DNA from: Amphirosellinia nigrospora
Lineage: Eukaryota > Ascomycota > Sordariomycetes > Xylariales > Xylariaceae
NCBI GenBank assembly: GCA_004123355.1
Contig: SCHM01000002.1
Span: 10,079,569-10,143,568 of the forward strand
DNA length: 64,000 bases
Reading direction: 5' to 3'
The position numbers and the translations under genes were made by a program. Under the pieces are notes generated by a model that made no database searches, was not told the origin of the DNA, and saw only the letters and a list, made by a program, of their open reading frames with translations. How positions within the stretch are numbered: the first letter of the stretch is position 1; each line of letters starts with the position of its first letter. Shown here in pieces: positions 47,501 through 58,803 of this stretch.

Positions 47501-49611
47501 ATGTTTCGTCCCGTCCATTAACCAGCCAACCTTGTGCGATGTAGAGCAGAACAATACGAACCTCAAATTAAGAAAGTAAATGATGGAATACTTGATTCAG
47601 TTCGAGGTTCAGAGTGCCATACTCTTCCTCCTCAAGTACAGAAGCGAACTACGACGAAACGGAGTCGGGATACCGTAACTAAGAATAAGCTTCTAGTCAT
47701 GAAGCATTTACACCCTTTCACAGAGAGTAAAAATGCAGCTGATTAAACGTGAGCCTGAACCCCTTTTAGTTTCTCCTTTCCCTTTACTAGCTACCGGAGT
47801 GAGGTGGAATTGGTATCTATCACGATGCTGACGATACAGTCGGCAGAGATTTTGGTTGCATCAGGATCAATTGGCCTATGCTTCAGGGCAGGTAAGAAGA
47901 TAGCGGGTATGAAAAGCGACAACATCGGGAAATAAGGTATTGGATTTCCCTTTCTGGATAATCGCTTCGTCCACCGGGTTGTTAGTCAATATGTTCACAT
48001 ATTCTGGGCTACTTACGTGACACCTCCCGTGACGAGTGTTCTCACGTACTACTCCCCAGAGCTGGCCGCAGAGGCAAAGGCATAACCACAGCGGTATGGT
48101 CTCAGTCACGTCTAGATGCAACGCCTCTTAATTTCCAAAACACGTAAAATAGGGCGACACCTCAGGGCCTAATATACGAATGATGATTTAGAATGATTGC
48201 CCTATAGAGCGGTGCAAGGCATTGTCAAAGGATGTCCATGACACTCGGCCCATAGAGTATCTCAAGATAAGAATTCATTTCTTAGACATTAGAATATTTT
48301 CCACGTTCAATCTATCGCCTAATTGTGAAATATCTACATGTCGATATTGAGTGTTATGTGGTTTTCCGTTACATAGATTTATCGTGGGTGGGCATCGCGC
48401 AACGGTATCTCTTGTTAGGGGATTGATAAGACGGCAGTGACTAGATCGGAGAGAACGATTAGATGATAGTATATGCATACACGAATCCGATCGAAAGCTA
48501 CCTAAAATCTTGGAAGTGGTTATTCTGATATCGATACTGATATTAGAATCCTATCGAGTTCAGTCACTCTCTTACCCCAAGGTGCGGGTACACCGGGCCT
48601 AACACCAATGCTTAACCCGAAGGTATCATCATGTAGCGGATCAAATTGTTTCGGGCTCCTACGGAATCCACGGGGCCTCGATAGTATTTGCGAGTACCAA
48701 AGATCATTCTCATTGCAGTCGGCCACATCAGGCTTGGCTTACGAATGGGAGGAATAATCCATACCGAAGAGTACACAAGTGATACAGAGCTGATTAGATA
48801 AGCTAATACACCTATTACCGCGAGAGTTTGGAAAATAATTGATAATGAATCAAATATTTTCTATTTCAAACCGATAGGACGCGACGCGACAACCCACGAA
48901 GAGAACGTCTAGGTTTCGAGGTTCCCACTGAGGCAGAAGACGTGGAAATTACTTCGTATTAATGCTGAACAGCACATTTAGATTTTCAAATATGTAGATA
49001 AAGATATCACCATATGTTTCTTACACTCCCATCATCTTTGACATGATGACCAGAAGATGTAGGCATCAGCGGCATGAGCAGGTCCCTCACCTGATGCGGC
49101 TCCTCTGGTAGACACTCCATGAGCAGTAGCATTAGTGATCATCTATGCTATCAGAAGCTTATGCTTACCGAGATTTCATTATTCCTTCGTCAAGTTGCCA
49201 TGGCTAGACTGTAGTCCTTATTAGGCAACCCAGATTAATTAGTTGATGTTAGCGCCGACATACATGCCTCAGCCAAGTTGCAAATCAATACATTGAATGA
49301 TACAGATAAATAAGCAACAGAAAATTAGCACATCGCATTTAATATTAGCCGTGAAACATGTCTATGGCAGGAAAGTCATTGACTCTCTCATGAATTCCGC
49401 CTTGCAAACCATTCCGATTCTTGGTATTCCCCTTATAAAAACAACCTGGAACTCCACAAGCTACTCCGCCCCTCATGCAATAATCAGCATCAATGCATAT
49501 CTAAAACATAATTGTACAGTTTTGGTTGTCTGACGGCACCATCGATGGTACGAACCAGTGAAACGGCAGCCAATGGCTCTAGCACATACTATATTGATCG
49601 CGGGATCTGGC
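44523..49611. other. Intergenic DNA, no recognisable gene
   Basis: Five kilobases between the Ash1 start and the Tad2 stop. The portion next to 44523 should contain the Ash1 promoter. Minus-strand peptides at 47876-48121, 48275-48478 and 48520-48726 look protein-like but match no family I know and do not join convincingly. No RNA gene was seen. Confidence 0.5.
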
Positions 49612-51727
49612 TTACCGCCAGGCCATAGGTGCTTCGGTTTCAACAGGCGTCTCAGGGGCGTTATCAGAGAGATCAGATGCGTTGACAGGTTTTCCTTGGT
49701 TTTCCATAGCCGCATACAATCGAGCGGCTCTGCCTTCCTTCTTGCGAGGTTGCGGTGCTAATAAAGGCCATGGTTAGCTTTGGTAGCGTAAATTTCAGTT
49801 TTTGTGCACTTACCTCGGCCATTCTCCTGAACATAAAAGCGTCGAAGCAGGGAGACCGCGTCATCGCGAAGAATAGCCACCTCTGCGGGGTAACCGGGTT
49901 CCACATTGCCACCATCACCTTCATCATCTTCACGGGGTAGAGCCACAGCTCTGCCCTTCGAGATGAGATTGAGGTCCTGGGGCCGTAGCCTTGCTGATAA
50001 GGGCGGTCTTTCGGGATAGGCACTGGCTTCGAATTCATATGTACACGAAAGACACCACCAGTGCCTCCAAATTTGTCGTTAACGGCACCAAAATAGGCCT
50101 TCTTGACACCGAGTTGACGAAGAAGGGAAGCGCACATGACACAAGGTTCAACAGTGACGTATAACACACACTCAGAGATGATGGAACGGTCGACAACAGG
50201 TGCGGGATGGAGCTTCTGGCCGTAAGGATAGATATGGCCGTCCTTAGGGTCAACATCGCCCCAGCTGGCATCATCGAAATCTGGGTTGATATCGGTCATC
50301 GTGACGTCGCCTGGTTCTCGGCGAGAGAGCAAGGCTGACAATGCCATGAATTCGGCATGCCGAGTACCGTTACGGGTAACGTTGGTCGCATTCATTCCCT
50401 TAGCGATAATTCTCCCTTTATACACAAGAACACAACCAACCGGAGTCTCATTGGTTTTAAGAGCCAAGTCACCCTATTCCCTCAATCAGCCCCATATCCC
50501 AAGGTAGTGGCTCTTGACGCCAAAATAATAAATCTCACATGATGCAAACAGATGATAGAAATCACGGCGGAACAGATGGTGAAACTAGCAGCAACTAGAG
50601 AATTACTTACCATATCGAGGGCCTCTCGCATGAACTTGAGATGGTATTCACGCTCCGCTCGCTCCTCATCCGTCGTGGGCTCAATCAACCCTGGTAAGTT
50701 AGGAGGCGGGGGCGTTTTAGATTCGGGCTCCGCGACTTGAAGTTGGGGCAGGACTGGGACTGCGACCACAAGCGGGACAGGGAGTGCCGAGGCCTCGGCT
50801 GCTGCGGTAGCTTCGTTCAAAGCAGGTTGTTGGGGGAGCGGTGCATCATTCAAAGTGAGACGATCAGCGATGGCATGAAGCTGCTCGGCCCCATCACGGG
50901 ACATATAGCTCCCGTCATACATAGCACTGGCTGTAGAGGTGGTGTTGGCGGAGCTGTCTGCTGGATGGCTGCGGGTACCCGATTTTTGAAGCTCGCTTGT
51001 GTTGTCCGTCGTAGCAAGGTGCGTTAGTGCCGTGGATTCCAAAGTGGCAGTCCGCGATATAGTGTTTTGCTTCTCGGGGGAGCGATGTTTTCTTTCTTGT
51101 CATCGACCGGGGGCTGCTGAGGCATTGACGAGTTGCGATCGCAGATCTGTTTACCTCCTCGTCTAAACAAAGTAGAATTAGGGCCGTAGGGATGGCCTGA
51201 GGTGAAGCTCGTGTCACCCGAAGCATTGGTCTCCGACTGGCTGCCAGAAGCGGGCCAAGTTTTGATAGTGCCAACAGCAGCCATGGGCTGTTGAATGGCA
51301 GCCCTAGCACCGCCTCGACCCGGCCAGCGCTGCGCCTTTTTGGCATGTTCCCTGATTGTTCTTGTTGATGGTCTTCTGATAATAGATGGAGACTTGTGTT
51401 GCTGTCCTTGCTGTCGAGGTTGTCCAGGTTGTCTGCGATTGTGTAGTCTAGCTGGGTTTCGGCGGTAATCGAGTGTGACGAGCACTGATTATGCAGGCGG
51501 GGAGGCGATGCAGGTGAGGCAGAAGACAAAGTCGTGGCGGTTGTTATAGAAGCATTAGGGGTAGACTTAGTTGCAGTGAGTGCAAAGGAACGTGATGAGG
51601 AGTTAGTTAATGCCTTTTCGGTTGCCTGGGTGAAGAAGGGCCAGATGTGGGCGAAGAGGAAGTTGAAGGGTGCAAACAGCGCCGACCAGATGTTCAGCAT
51701 GTAACGCGAGAAATTGCGGCCCGCCAT
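49612..51727 (-). CDS. TAD2: tRNA-specific adenosine-34 deaminase, Tad2-like, with long N-terminal extension
   Basis: Catalytic subunit expected to convert A34 to inosine in tRNAs, acting with Tad3. Deaminase signatures are complete: TRHAEFMAL (His and the proton-shuttle Glu, 50351-50359) and VEPCVMC (both zinc cysteines, about 50132-50143). The domain begins EYHLKFMREALDMGDLALKT. Introns are 50474-50610 (137 nt) and 49758-49813 (56 nt). The frame breaks near 49990, where a missing C turns YGPQDLNLI into another frame, and again at about 51310 and 51080 in the N-terminal part. The Ala/Pro/Ser-rich N-terminus of about 370 residues opens with a hydrophobic stretch (MLNIWSALFAPFNFLFAHIW). The usual fungal Tad2 starts close to the deaminase domain, so the extension may be a genuine extended form or a separate upstream gene. 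The core is confident; the start is not. Confidence 0.8.
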
Positions 51728-52515
51728 TGTGTTTTGTTTCTGCCTGAGGAGCGACTTCTATAGTTTGTGTGTCTTGCTCGACTCCTCACCTGCGTGTTGC
51801 TGCCGCTCTTTCTTTCCACCGCAATAACGCCTGAAAATAATAGCACATCCAGCGATCTTATAAAGCAGTTGGAGGCTACCTACTTTAGTAATAGGATTCA
51901 CTCGCGATAGGCTTGCTATATACCTATGTAGGCATGAGGCGATAAATAGGGTATAAGCTGGCTAGCGAACGTCATGTATGGAAATCTGAGGGTGGGCTTA
52001 AGGCTATAAGCAAGATGTCTAGCAAGTCGTTATCCCGAACTGGGACGGGTATTATTTGGGAGGTTGTTCTGTGATACGAAGGCCAAGGTGGCTTGAGCTA
52101 CCTACATGCAGTAGGTAGGTAATAAGGGATGAATTGATCGAATAATTGAAGAGCCAGCTACATCGATTTAAGAAAATAAGGCATGTTAGGCAAGCGAAAT
52201 TTCAATCTTAAATGATATGAAGTATGTGATATTGGAAAAGAGGTTTAGCACGTGAGAGAGAAAAGTAAGATGAGTAATTGCAAATGCATTAACAAGAATA
52301 TGAGCCAGCTCTTCAAGTTAAGACGGATTAATCCTTTGAAAGAATGCGCCAGGAAAGCTTGCCATAATATTTTTCTGAGGTCAATGAATCTCTCCCATGG
52401 TGGGGATGGAGGGGGTGGAGACCATCAACGTGTGGGGTGATAAGCTGATAAAAAAAAACGTCTCCAGATATTAGACAAACGCGGCTTATGTACTAGAAGG
52501 GGTTATTGGCAGCCC
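51728..52515. other. Spacer between Tad2-like and GNAT genes
   Basis: It contains the promoter side of the Tad2-like gene and the 3' flank of the GNAT gene. A TACCTACATGCAGTAGGTAGG inverted motif lies at about 52100. No gene is seen. Confidence 0.5.
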
Positions 52516-53513
52516 CTAAACCCACTTCATGATGGCATCCGGCCGAACCCCATTGTTGCCACGGTACGTAAACGTCTCGAGAGTTTTAAATCCGCATCTT
52601 ATGTAGAATGAGATAGCATCCCGATCTGCACAGACTATAATTGGCGAGTCCTTACCCTTTGCTTGTTCCTTTACCCTTTCGATCAGCTGCCTCCAACGCC
52701 CTTGCCGCGCTCACTTTCCCGCACACCTAACATGTCTATCGCTAGAGTGACGTGATTAGTAGACGAACCCTCAGCAGTCATCACCAGATGGGGAAATCTC
52801 ACTCCAGAACTCTTTCATGTCTTTCGTGTGTTTGACCAACGCTACATCATGCACTAAGCTCACGACGGATAAATGAGCCACATCAGTACCCCAGCATAGG
52901 AGCTTGTAATTGTAGTCATCGCCCGTTGCATTTTGTAGCTCCTCTTCCGTTACTCTCGGTATTTCCGAGACGGCTATTGCGGAATTTTGCCAAGCTGAAA
53001 TGCGTTCTTCTAGGTTTTCCATGTCTGTCCTCGTCCTCTTCGTTGCCACCAACACCCCACAGTTGGACTAGCCGATTCTCTTCTTAAAGATACCCGAGGA
53101 AGACAAAGCTCATTGGAGATGGAGGTTTTCAGTCCTCCTTTGATCACCACGCTTCGGCCCCTACTCGCAAGCGCCTCCTTCAATTGTTTGGTCTGACCTC
53201 CGTACAGTATGCTTTCGAGGTCTGTCCAGTACTTCGACTTCAGTGTCTTCGCTTGTATAGCCTCTGGTGTTAACCAGTGCTCTGTCATTCTTTCGCCGGA
53301 CTTCACAAGTATATCGTTTATCATTTGGAATTCTCTCAATACTTTAGGGACGGCTTGGAGAAATTCTCCGAGACAAGACCCGGTAGAGCCACTAATAGGT
53401 GATGAATTTGAACCTTGACCCTGGAACATCCTACTACCAAGGGTGTGTACCATGGAGAGCATCTCGGCTTGTTTCTGCGCAAGACCATCGCAGAATCTAA
53501 TACGATCTACCAT
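52516..53513 (-). CDS. GNAT-family N-acetyltransferase
   Basis: Predicted acetyl-CoA-dependent N-acetyltransferase; the acceptor is unknown. The C-terminal half shows the GNAT fold: LAIDMLGVRESERGKGVG carries the acetyl-CoA pyrophosphate-binding R/Q-x-x-G-x-G/A loop (RGKGVG), followed by RQLIERVKEQAKG and FYIRCGFKTLETFTYRG, the usual Tyr-x-x-x-GF motif B region. It ends at TAG 52516-52518. The N-terminal 165 residues (start MVDRIRFCDGLAQKQAEML) have no recognised domain; they read in frame with good composition, but could belong to a separate small gene. Frame changes at about 53060, 52785 and 52705 are each repaired by one base; the second and third lie in a CCCC run and next to a GG pair. 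No intron is needed. About 332 residues. Confidence 0.72.
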
Positions 53514-54231
53514 GGCCGTGATTTATTGAAAACTGTTGAGTTGATTAACTACCCGCAAAGTCACACACGAGGAAAGAGATGTCATACCTGAAGACAACTA
53601 AGGGAATCTCTGATAGGCACGTATATTGTTGATGCAGTCTCCTATCATCATCAAGTACTATCATTTCAGCATGTTCTAAACAAGAACCAAACCATTCCGA
53701 AATGGGAGAGTCTTAAGAGCTTATCTAATTCCATGACGAAAAGCACGGGTTACTAGCAAACTATCACAAGGAAGCACCCTTAGAAAGAACTTTCAGCCAC
53801 CTGGGCACAGTATAAGCGCAGCCGCTACCTGACCAGACACGCCAATTTCTAGGTACACAGCTCTATAATTTGTCGTTTCCACTCTTTGCGTGCCTAGTAA
53901 GTACCTAATGCTACCTACACGGTTATGCCGGAGAAGGGAGCTGCCATCGGACGCTGGAATTCACCTACGTCTAGCGGCCTGAACACAACGGCCCGGAAAC
54001 TTCCCTTTAATTTTAATTCACCTCCTGGTACTTAATTATTATCTAGTGGATATTGCCTAGGTGGATACCTAGGTAGGTACCTAGTCGGTGACTTGAAAGG
54101 GTTCGGAACACGCAAAACTTTTGACCTATCGTCCATGCGTCACACATGCCACAGCCCAGAAAGATCAGTCATTGACCTACCTATTTCAACGTACTGTAAT
54201 TCGCTTCAGTTACTAAACGGCTACTAAAACC
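53514..54231. other. Spacer with TAGGTACCTA-type palindromes
   Basis: No gene. The right part carries a dense group of palindromic CCTAGGTA motifs, listed separately. Confidence 0.5.
54056..54084. repeat. Cluster of CCTAGGTA palindromes
   Basis: Overlapping CCTAGGT, ACCTAGGT and GGTACCTAG units within 29 nt. The same motif recurs in other intergenic regions of the window (for example 10735-10752, 40320-40335, 63890-63913). Confidence 0.65.
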
Positions 54232-55502
54232 TCACATCGAGCCCGAACCTGAACATGAACTGCTCCCCCGGTCCAAGTAAATAACCTTATCTTTCCAGCC
54301 TTCTCCCATATTTGCGACCTCGGTCTTGAAATCACTCAAAGGAGATAGCATAACGTTATAATCGTCAAAGTGAACCGGGATCGTCAGATCCGGATTCAGC
54401 AACCTCATGAGCTCGACGCCCTGCTTTGCATCCATTGTCACCATCAGCAGCGGCATCATGGGACCGGGGATCGTTGTTCCGCCTAAGTGAACGATCATGA
54501 GGTCGATTCTAGTGTTGGGGTCGTCATTATCGCCGGAAAAGTGAGAAGAATAATCCGGGTATTGCACGAGCTGCTGCTCTCGTATATACCTTGGTATCTC
54601 TTTTAGTTCGTCCACAAACAACGTGTCGCCTGAGATGTAGATCCGGTACCCAGTATCAATCCACTGCGAGTCCAGCTTTGCCACGCTCCCACCGCTGCTG
54701 GCTGAAAAGGAAGGTGTGGATGGCGTGCTCACCGACCAGCCCATCTCAAGCAGCCACCCATTCGTCGGCGGCACGGCACCAAGCAGATCATTTGCGGCCG
54801 CCAGCGGGCCAGGTGGCACGTGTTTCCCTGGCATAGCCGTGATCTTAACCATGTGCATCTTTCCGTATCCGTTCGAGCGGAGTTGCCCATGTTTTGCGCC
54901 GTCGATGTGTAGCATTATACTCTCAAAGGTATCGACATCATACACCGCGCGGAAGGGTTCTCCTCCGCTTTCTCCCTCTTTCCCCTCACTCCTATAATCA
55001 AAACCAAAACTACCGGCGTTCGTGTACCGGGTCGCGGAAGTTAGGCACCCTTTAGCATGGGGCGTAGTAATGATGGCAAAATCACGATTCAGCTTCTCTT
55101 CAACAAGACGGTCGAAGTGGTCCTCATGATAATGGCTCAGCAGGACGAGATCCACGGGCGGTAGCTCGTGGAGATCTACGGCCGGGTTTTTCAGTCGTTG
55201 GGCCGTGACCCCGGGTCCAAGGTGTACATGGTCCCCGCGTGAAGAAAGTTAGGGTCTGTCAGGATGCGCAAACCCTGCCACTCAATGATGGTGGTCGCGT
55301 TGCGATAAAGTACACGCTCGCATCGTCGAGCTTTGTAGATGACAAATGGCCGCTGCCCTGCAAAGCGGAAGAGGGAGCCGTGTGCGTCTTGCTCACCCGT
55401 AATCCCTCTGGCGCATCCTCCGGACCGTTCTGGTCGCGAAGCAACGGGATGCGCTTTGACGGGTTGAGGTGGAGATGGCGGATTGACCGCATTTTCGATC
55501 AC
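54232..55502 (-). CDS. Metallo-beta-lactamase-fold hydrolase
   Basis: Predicted metal-dependent hydrolase of the MBL superfamily, UlaG/NAPE-PLD-like branch; the substrate is unknown. The reading is YFIAT then TTIIEWQGLRILTDPNFLHA, DHVHLGPGVTAQRLKNPAVD, VDLVLLSHYHEDHFD (the HxHxDH metal motif, 55117-55134), ITTPHAKG, then YISGDTLFVDE and IPVHFDDYNV, which supply further ligand-type Asp and His. Two repaired breaks lie at about 55225 (one G missing from a G run, so the frame leaves LHAGDHVHL) and about 55300. The exact N-terminus is unsettled: frames starting at 55502 and 55492 both continue, and a third one-base shift may lie between them. No intron is needed. About 420 residues. Confidence 0.8.
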
Positions 55503-56240
55503 CCAGTCATCGGGGGGGTAAAGTTTTGAATAGATTGATGCTCGATCATTAGTTATTCTATTATAATAAATCGGGGTTGTCAGACTACATGGCTTTCACG
55601 TTCTTTATATAAGTGTTATCATGACGTAGCCTATTTGTCGTCGTGATGATGTATCCCATCCGTCATTTATCTACGATAACCCTCTAATCAGTGGCGCAAG
55701 CTTGCGACAAGTTAGGAGAGGTGATAAAATCAAAAATTGTTAAAATATACATTTTCAACTTTAAGTTATCACTATTTTGTAAGTGGATGCATACTGAGGT
55801 AGGAAGATACGATGGATATATAGGGACCCTGATGGTGCCTGCTACAACAATCATGTCACGCAAATTGGAGCTAGTAAATTTAATAAAAGAAGCAGCTGGG
55901 AGTCCGTATTGATGTAGTCTAATTAGAGATATAAGAACAAGATGGCTTAAAAACATCGACCTTTCGAGTATTATGTCTCTATGAAAGAACATTTATGGTC
56001 GTGTTATGCCGACTGGGTTAGACCGGATTCCACAACTACCCCTCCTCTCTTCCACGACCTCGTCACCATCGTCGACCTAAACCGGGGTATCATCTGACAA
56101 AGAAAAGCAATATGCGATGTAAAAGGGAACGCTAAATGTAGTTGATTTTAGAAAGATCAAAGTTCGCAATAAACAACAAGCATCGAGTTGGGCCTCAAGA
56201 CCCGACGTCTCGACAGAGTGGTCCATCCTTAGTTTCTAGC
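55503..56240. other. Spacer between the MBL hydrolase and the zinc-cluster gene
   Basis: AT-rich, with no recognised gene. It should contain the MBL gene promoter on the left and the 3' flank of the zinc-cluster gene on the right. Confidence 0.5.
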
Positions 56241-58803
56241 TCAGATGGTATCGCAGCTAGCAATCGACCACGCTTGACGAAGTCGGAGCGCCGGCTCCTT
56301 GGCAAGGCCGCATCTCACCAGGCCGGTAACCTTCGTAGATGCAGCCTTGAAATTATTCATAGAATTGAGAAGCTGCTTCGTCAAGATATGCTTGTGTGAG
56401 GTAGGGGCATCTGATGGCTTGATCTTTGCATCAGGGAAAGCCATGTATCGTGCATGTTGAAGATGACCACCAACGAATGATAATACGCCGACTAAGAGGA
56501 TGAGGATGAATGATGAGGGCGTAGAGAGCGAAAGGGAGAATAGAAGCATAGCAGTGATATATCTGCTGAGGTTGCTTGATGCAACTGATTGTACGTCCTG
56601 GACGAGGCCATTGCCCTTCGCAATTGTCGCGCGGCTCGCCACTGTTGATGCTAGCACCGACAATACACCTAGGCTGGCAATCACGGATGCTGCTGGCGTC
56701 GTATCTGATGATACCGACTGGCCATGCACAGTTGCGAGGCTTTGGATCGCACTTGCACAATGCGAAGAACCGCGGTTCCATGTTACAATCGATTCACGGT
56801 CCTGTTTGGCATTCGAGTGACCGGCAACAACAGAGGCCGGGTATTCAATAATGGTCTGCTCGTTCATCTCGACGGCCTCCCAAGAGAACGTGTCGCCAAG
56901 CGACGATCTGGTGTTCCGGGCGCTTGGCATGGTTGCGCCTAGTGGGCATAGTGAAGGCGTTGGTGACGGGGACGGTGACGAGGTGTCCGGGTTGGAACCG
57001 TTGCATATCGACGTGTGGTGCCTTGGTGGGCTGAAGGTCGTGCGCATTTTCCTGCGATGCGTTTAGTATAGGTCTTAATGTAGTGAATCGGTCATTCCTT
57101 ACGATTGCATCGCCTTGTGTTTGCCTCAGCTGTGTTGTCTGAGTTGCAAGAATAGACATTGTCATCGAACTCGCCACGCTCTGGCTAGCCCTATTTACGC
57201 CATCCTGGCCACATGATCGATATGGGTGCACATGTAGCGACGAGGACCAGGTGTTGGCATCAGCTGAGTGGCAGCCGAGGCTATCCTGGAGTAATACTTG
57301 TCGTTCTGGTAGTCCTGCGACATCATCGTCTGTGGAGGTTCGTATAAGTGGTGATTGTGACCTGGACCTGCCACGATCAAAGAGTGGCCTTGATGACGCC
57401 TGCTCATATATTGTCTCGCGACCATAGAGGCCTTCAGACGTTACACCTTCCAACACATTATCAACGATTGACAATCCTGCAGGCACTGCGTTCACTGTAG
57501 CGTGATTTGTTGTGCCTTGTCCACCAGAAGGTGGTATCGCATGCGGAAGGCCACTGGATACAACTTGGCTAGTTGTTTGGTCCCGTGTGCCGCCTTCTGA
57601 CCACTCGTGTATGTAGTTGGAGGTATCATGTAGGAGGCCGTCTCCAATATCGATTATTACATCTCGCCGATACGAGCCTGCTAGGCCGCTGTCAAGCGCG
57701 CTGCGAATGAGCTGGGGCCCTGCCGCATTCGTAGCACCTTCGAGGTGGTTTCGGTGCTTGTAGCGATGAAGATCTAGTGACTGTGACTGAATAGGTGAGG
57801 CGGCAACTTCCTTGGCCAAGCCAAGCTCTTCGTCTAGGCATGATGATTGCGGAGAATATAGGTTGAAGTCCACGTAGTTGTCCCCAGCCTCTAGTCCTCC
57901 CGGATTTAGGTATGGTAGAATCGGCTTATGGTCATGGCCTGCGGCGGTATCGTCGGTAATGTGTACATCTCGGTCGACAGGAGTAATTGGTAGTTGTGAT
58001 GGTGAAGTAGAAGATGAGGAGAATGACGCGGTCGTGGCCGGTGAGAAGTAGCCAGCCGGTTCAATGAAGAAGTTATAATCGTATGGAATTAATTCTGATG
58101 GCTCCTCATCGTATTGGATGAACTGGTCCCACCATGGAGAAGCTTTCTGTAGGGATGCTCAGGGATTCCGTGAAAAAGGAGTCGAGTGATGAAGATGACT
58201 CGGATAGCATCTGGTCGAATTCGATGGTGGTTGAGGGCTGCTTAACCGCTATTTGTGGAGGTGCCGCTGCTGGACGAGGATGCTTACTCGTCTTCTTAGT
58301 TACCTTTCCGGACGATGTGCCAGCAGCAGTCCTCTTATGGCTGGGGTCGCACTTCGTCTTCTTTCTCCTGCAAGAGTCGCAAGCCTTAATTATTCGCATC
58401 AAGTGGCGTGGTCCCTCTGCTCCTTAGTTTTGCAGCCACGCGACGCAGAATTGTCACATCTCGGCCGTCCTTGTCCATGATCTTCATGCCAGGCAGGTTG
58501 GAGAAATCATTGGTAGAAGTCGCCTTTCTGGAGGACGAGGGAGAAACCATGCGGGATGAAGAGCTGGCCCATTGGGTCTCAGACATGACGGGAGATGTAG
58601 TGAACCCGGATTGATAGCCAGAATCCATCATGGGGAGGTATTCGCAGATCCTAGAGATGGGTAGACCATGAAGAATTTGAACAAGTCGCCCGTGGCCATA
58701 CTGTACTCGAAGAATTCCATCGAGACGGCGGCCCTTTATCGAGTATCGAGGCGTCTCCGGGAATGTAGGCGTTGATCATCTCATCCAGTTGCTTGGAACC
58801 CAT
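56241..58803 (-). CDS. Zinc-cluster-like protein with C-terminal membrane segment
   Basis: The start is MGSKQLDEMINAYIPGDAS (ATG 58801-58803), followed by MEFFEYSMATGDLFKFFMVY and FSNLPGMKIMDKDGRDVT. A basic cysteine motif comes next, RIIKACDSCRRKKTKCDPSH (58349-58381). It has CX2CX6C, the first half of a Zn2Cys6 cluster, but no second cysteine trio follows; instead there is a basic Pro/Ala/Ser stretch. The long middle is Ser/Thr/Gln-rich. Near the C-terminus, SRYITAMLLFSLSLSTPSSF then ILILLVGVLSFVGG (56466-56558) forms a transmembrane-length hydrophobic segment, preceded by a weaker one (56628-56690). The N-terminal pattern matches a conserved fungal family I know only as uncharacterised. 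Frame changes occur at about 58735, 58635, 58455, 58395, 58140 and 57000, mostly one missing base in C runs. The last residues and stop (56241) are uncertain. About 850 residues; possibly a membrane-tethered regulator. Confidence 0.75.
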
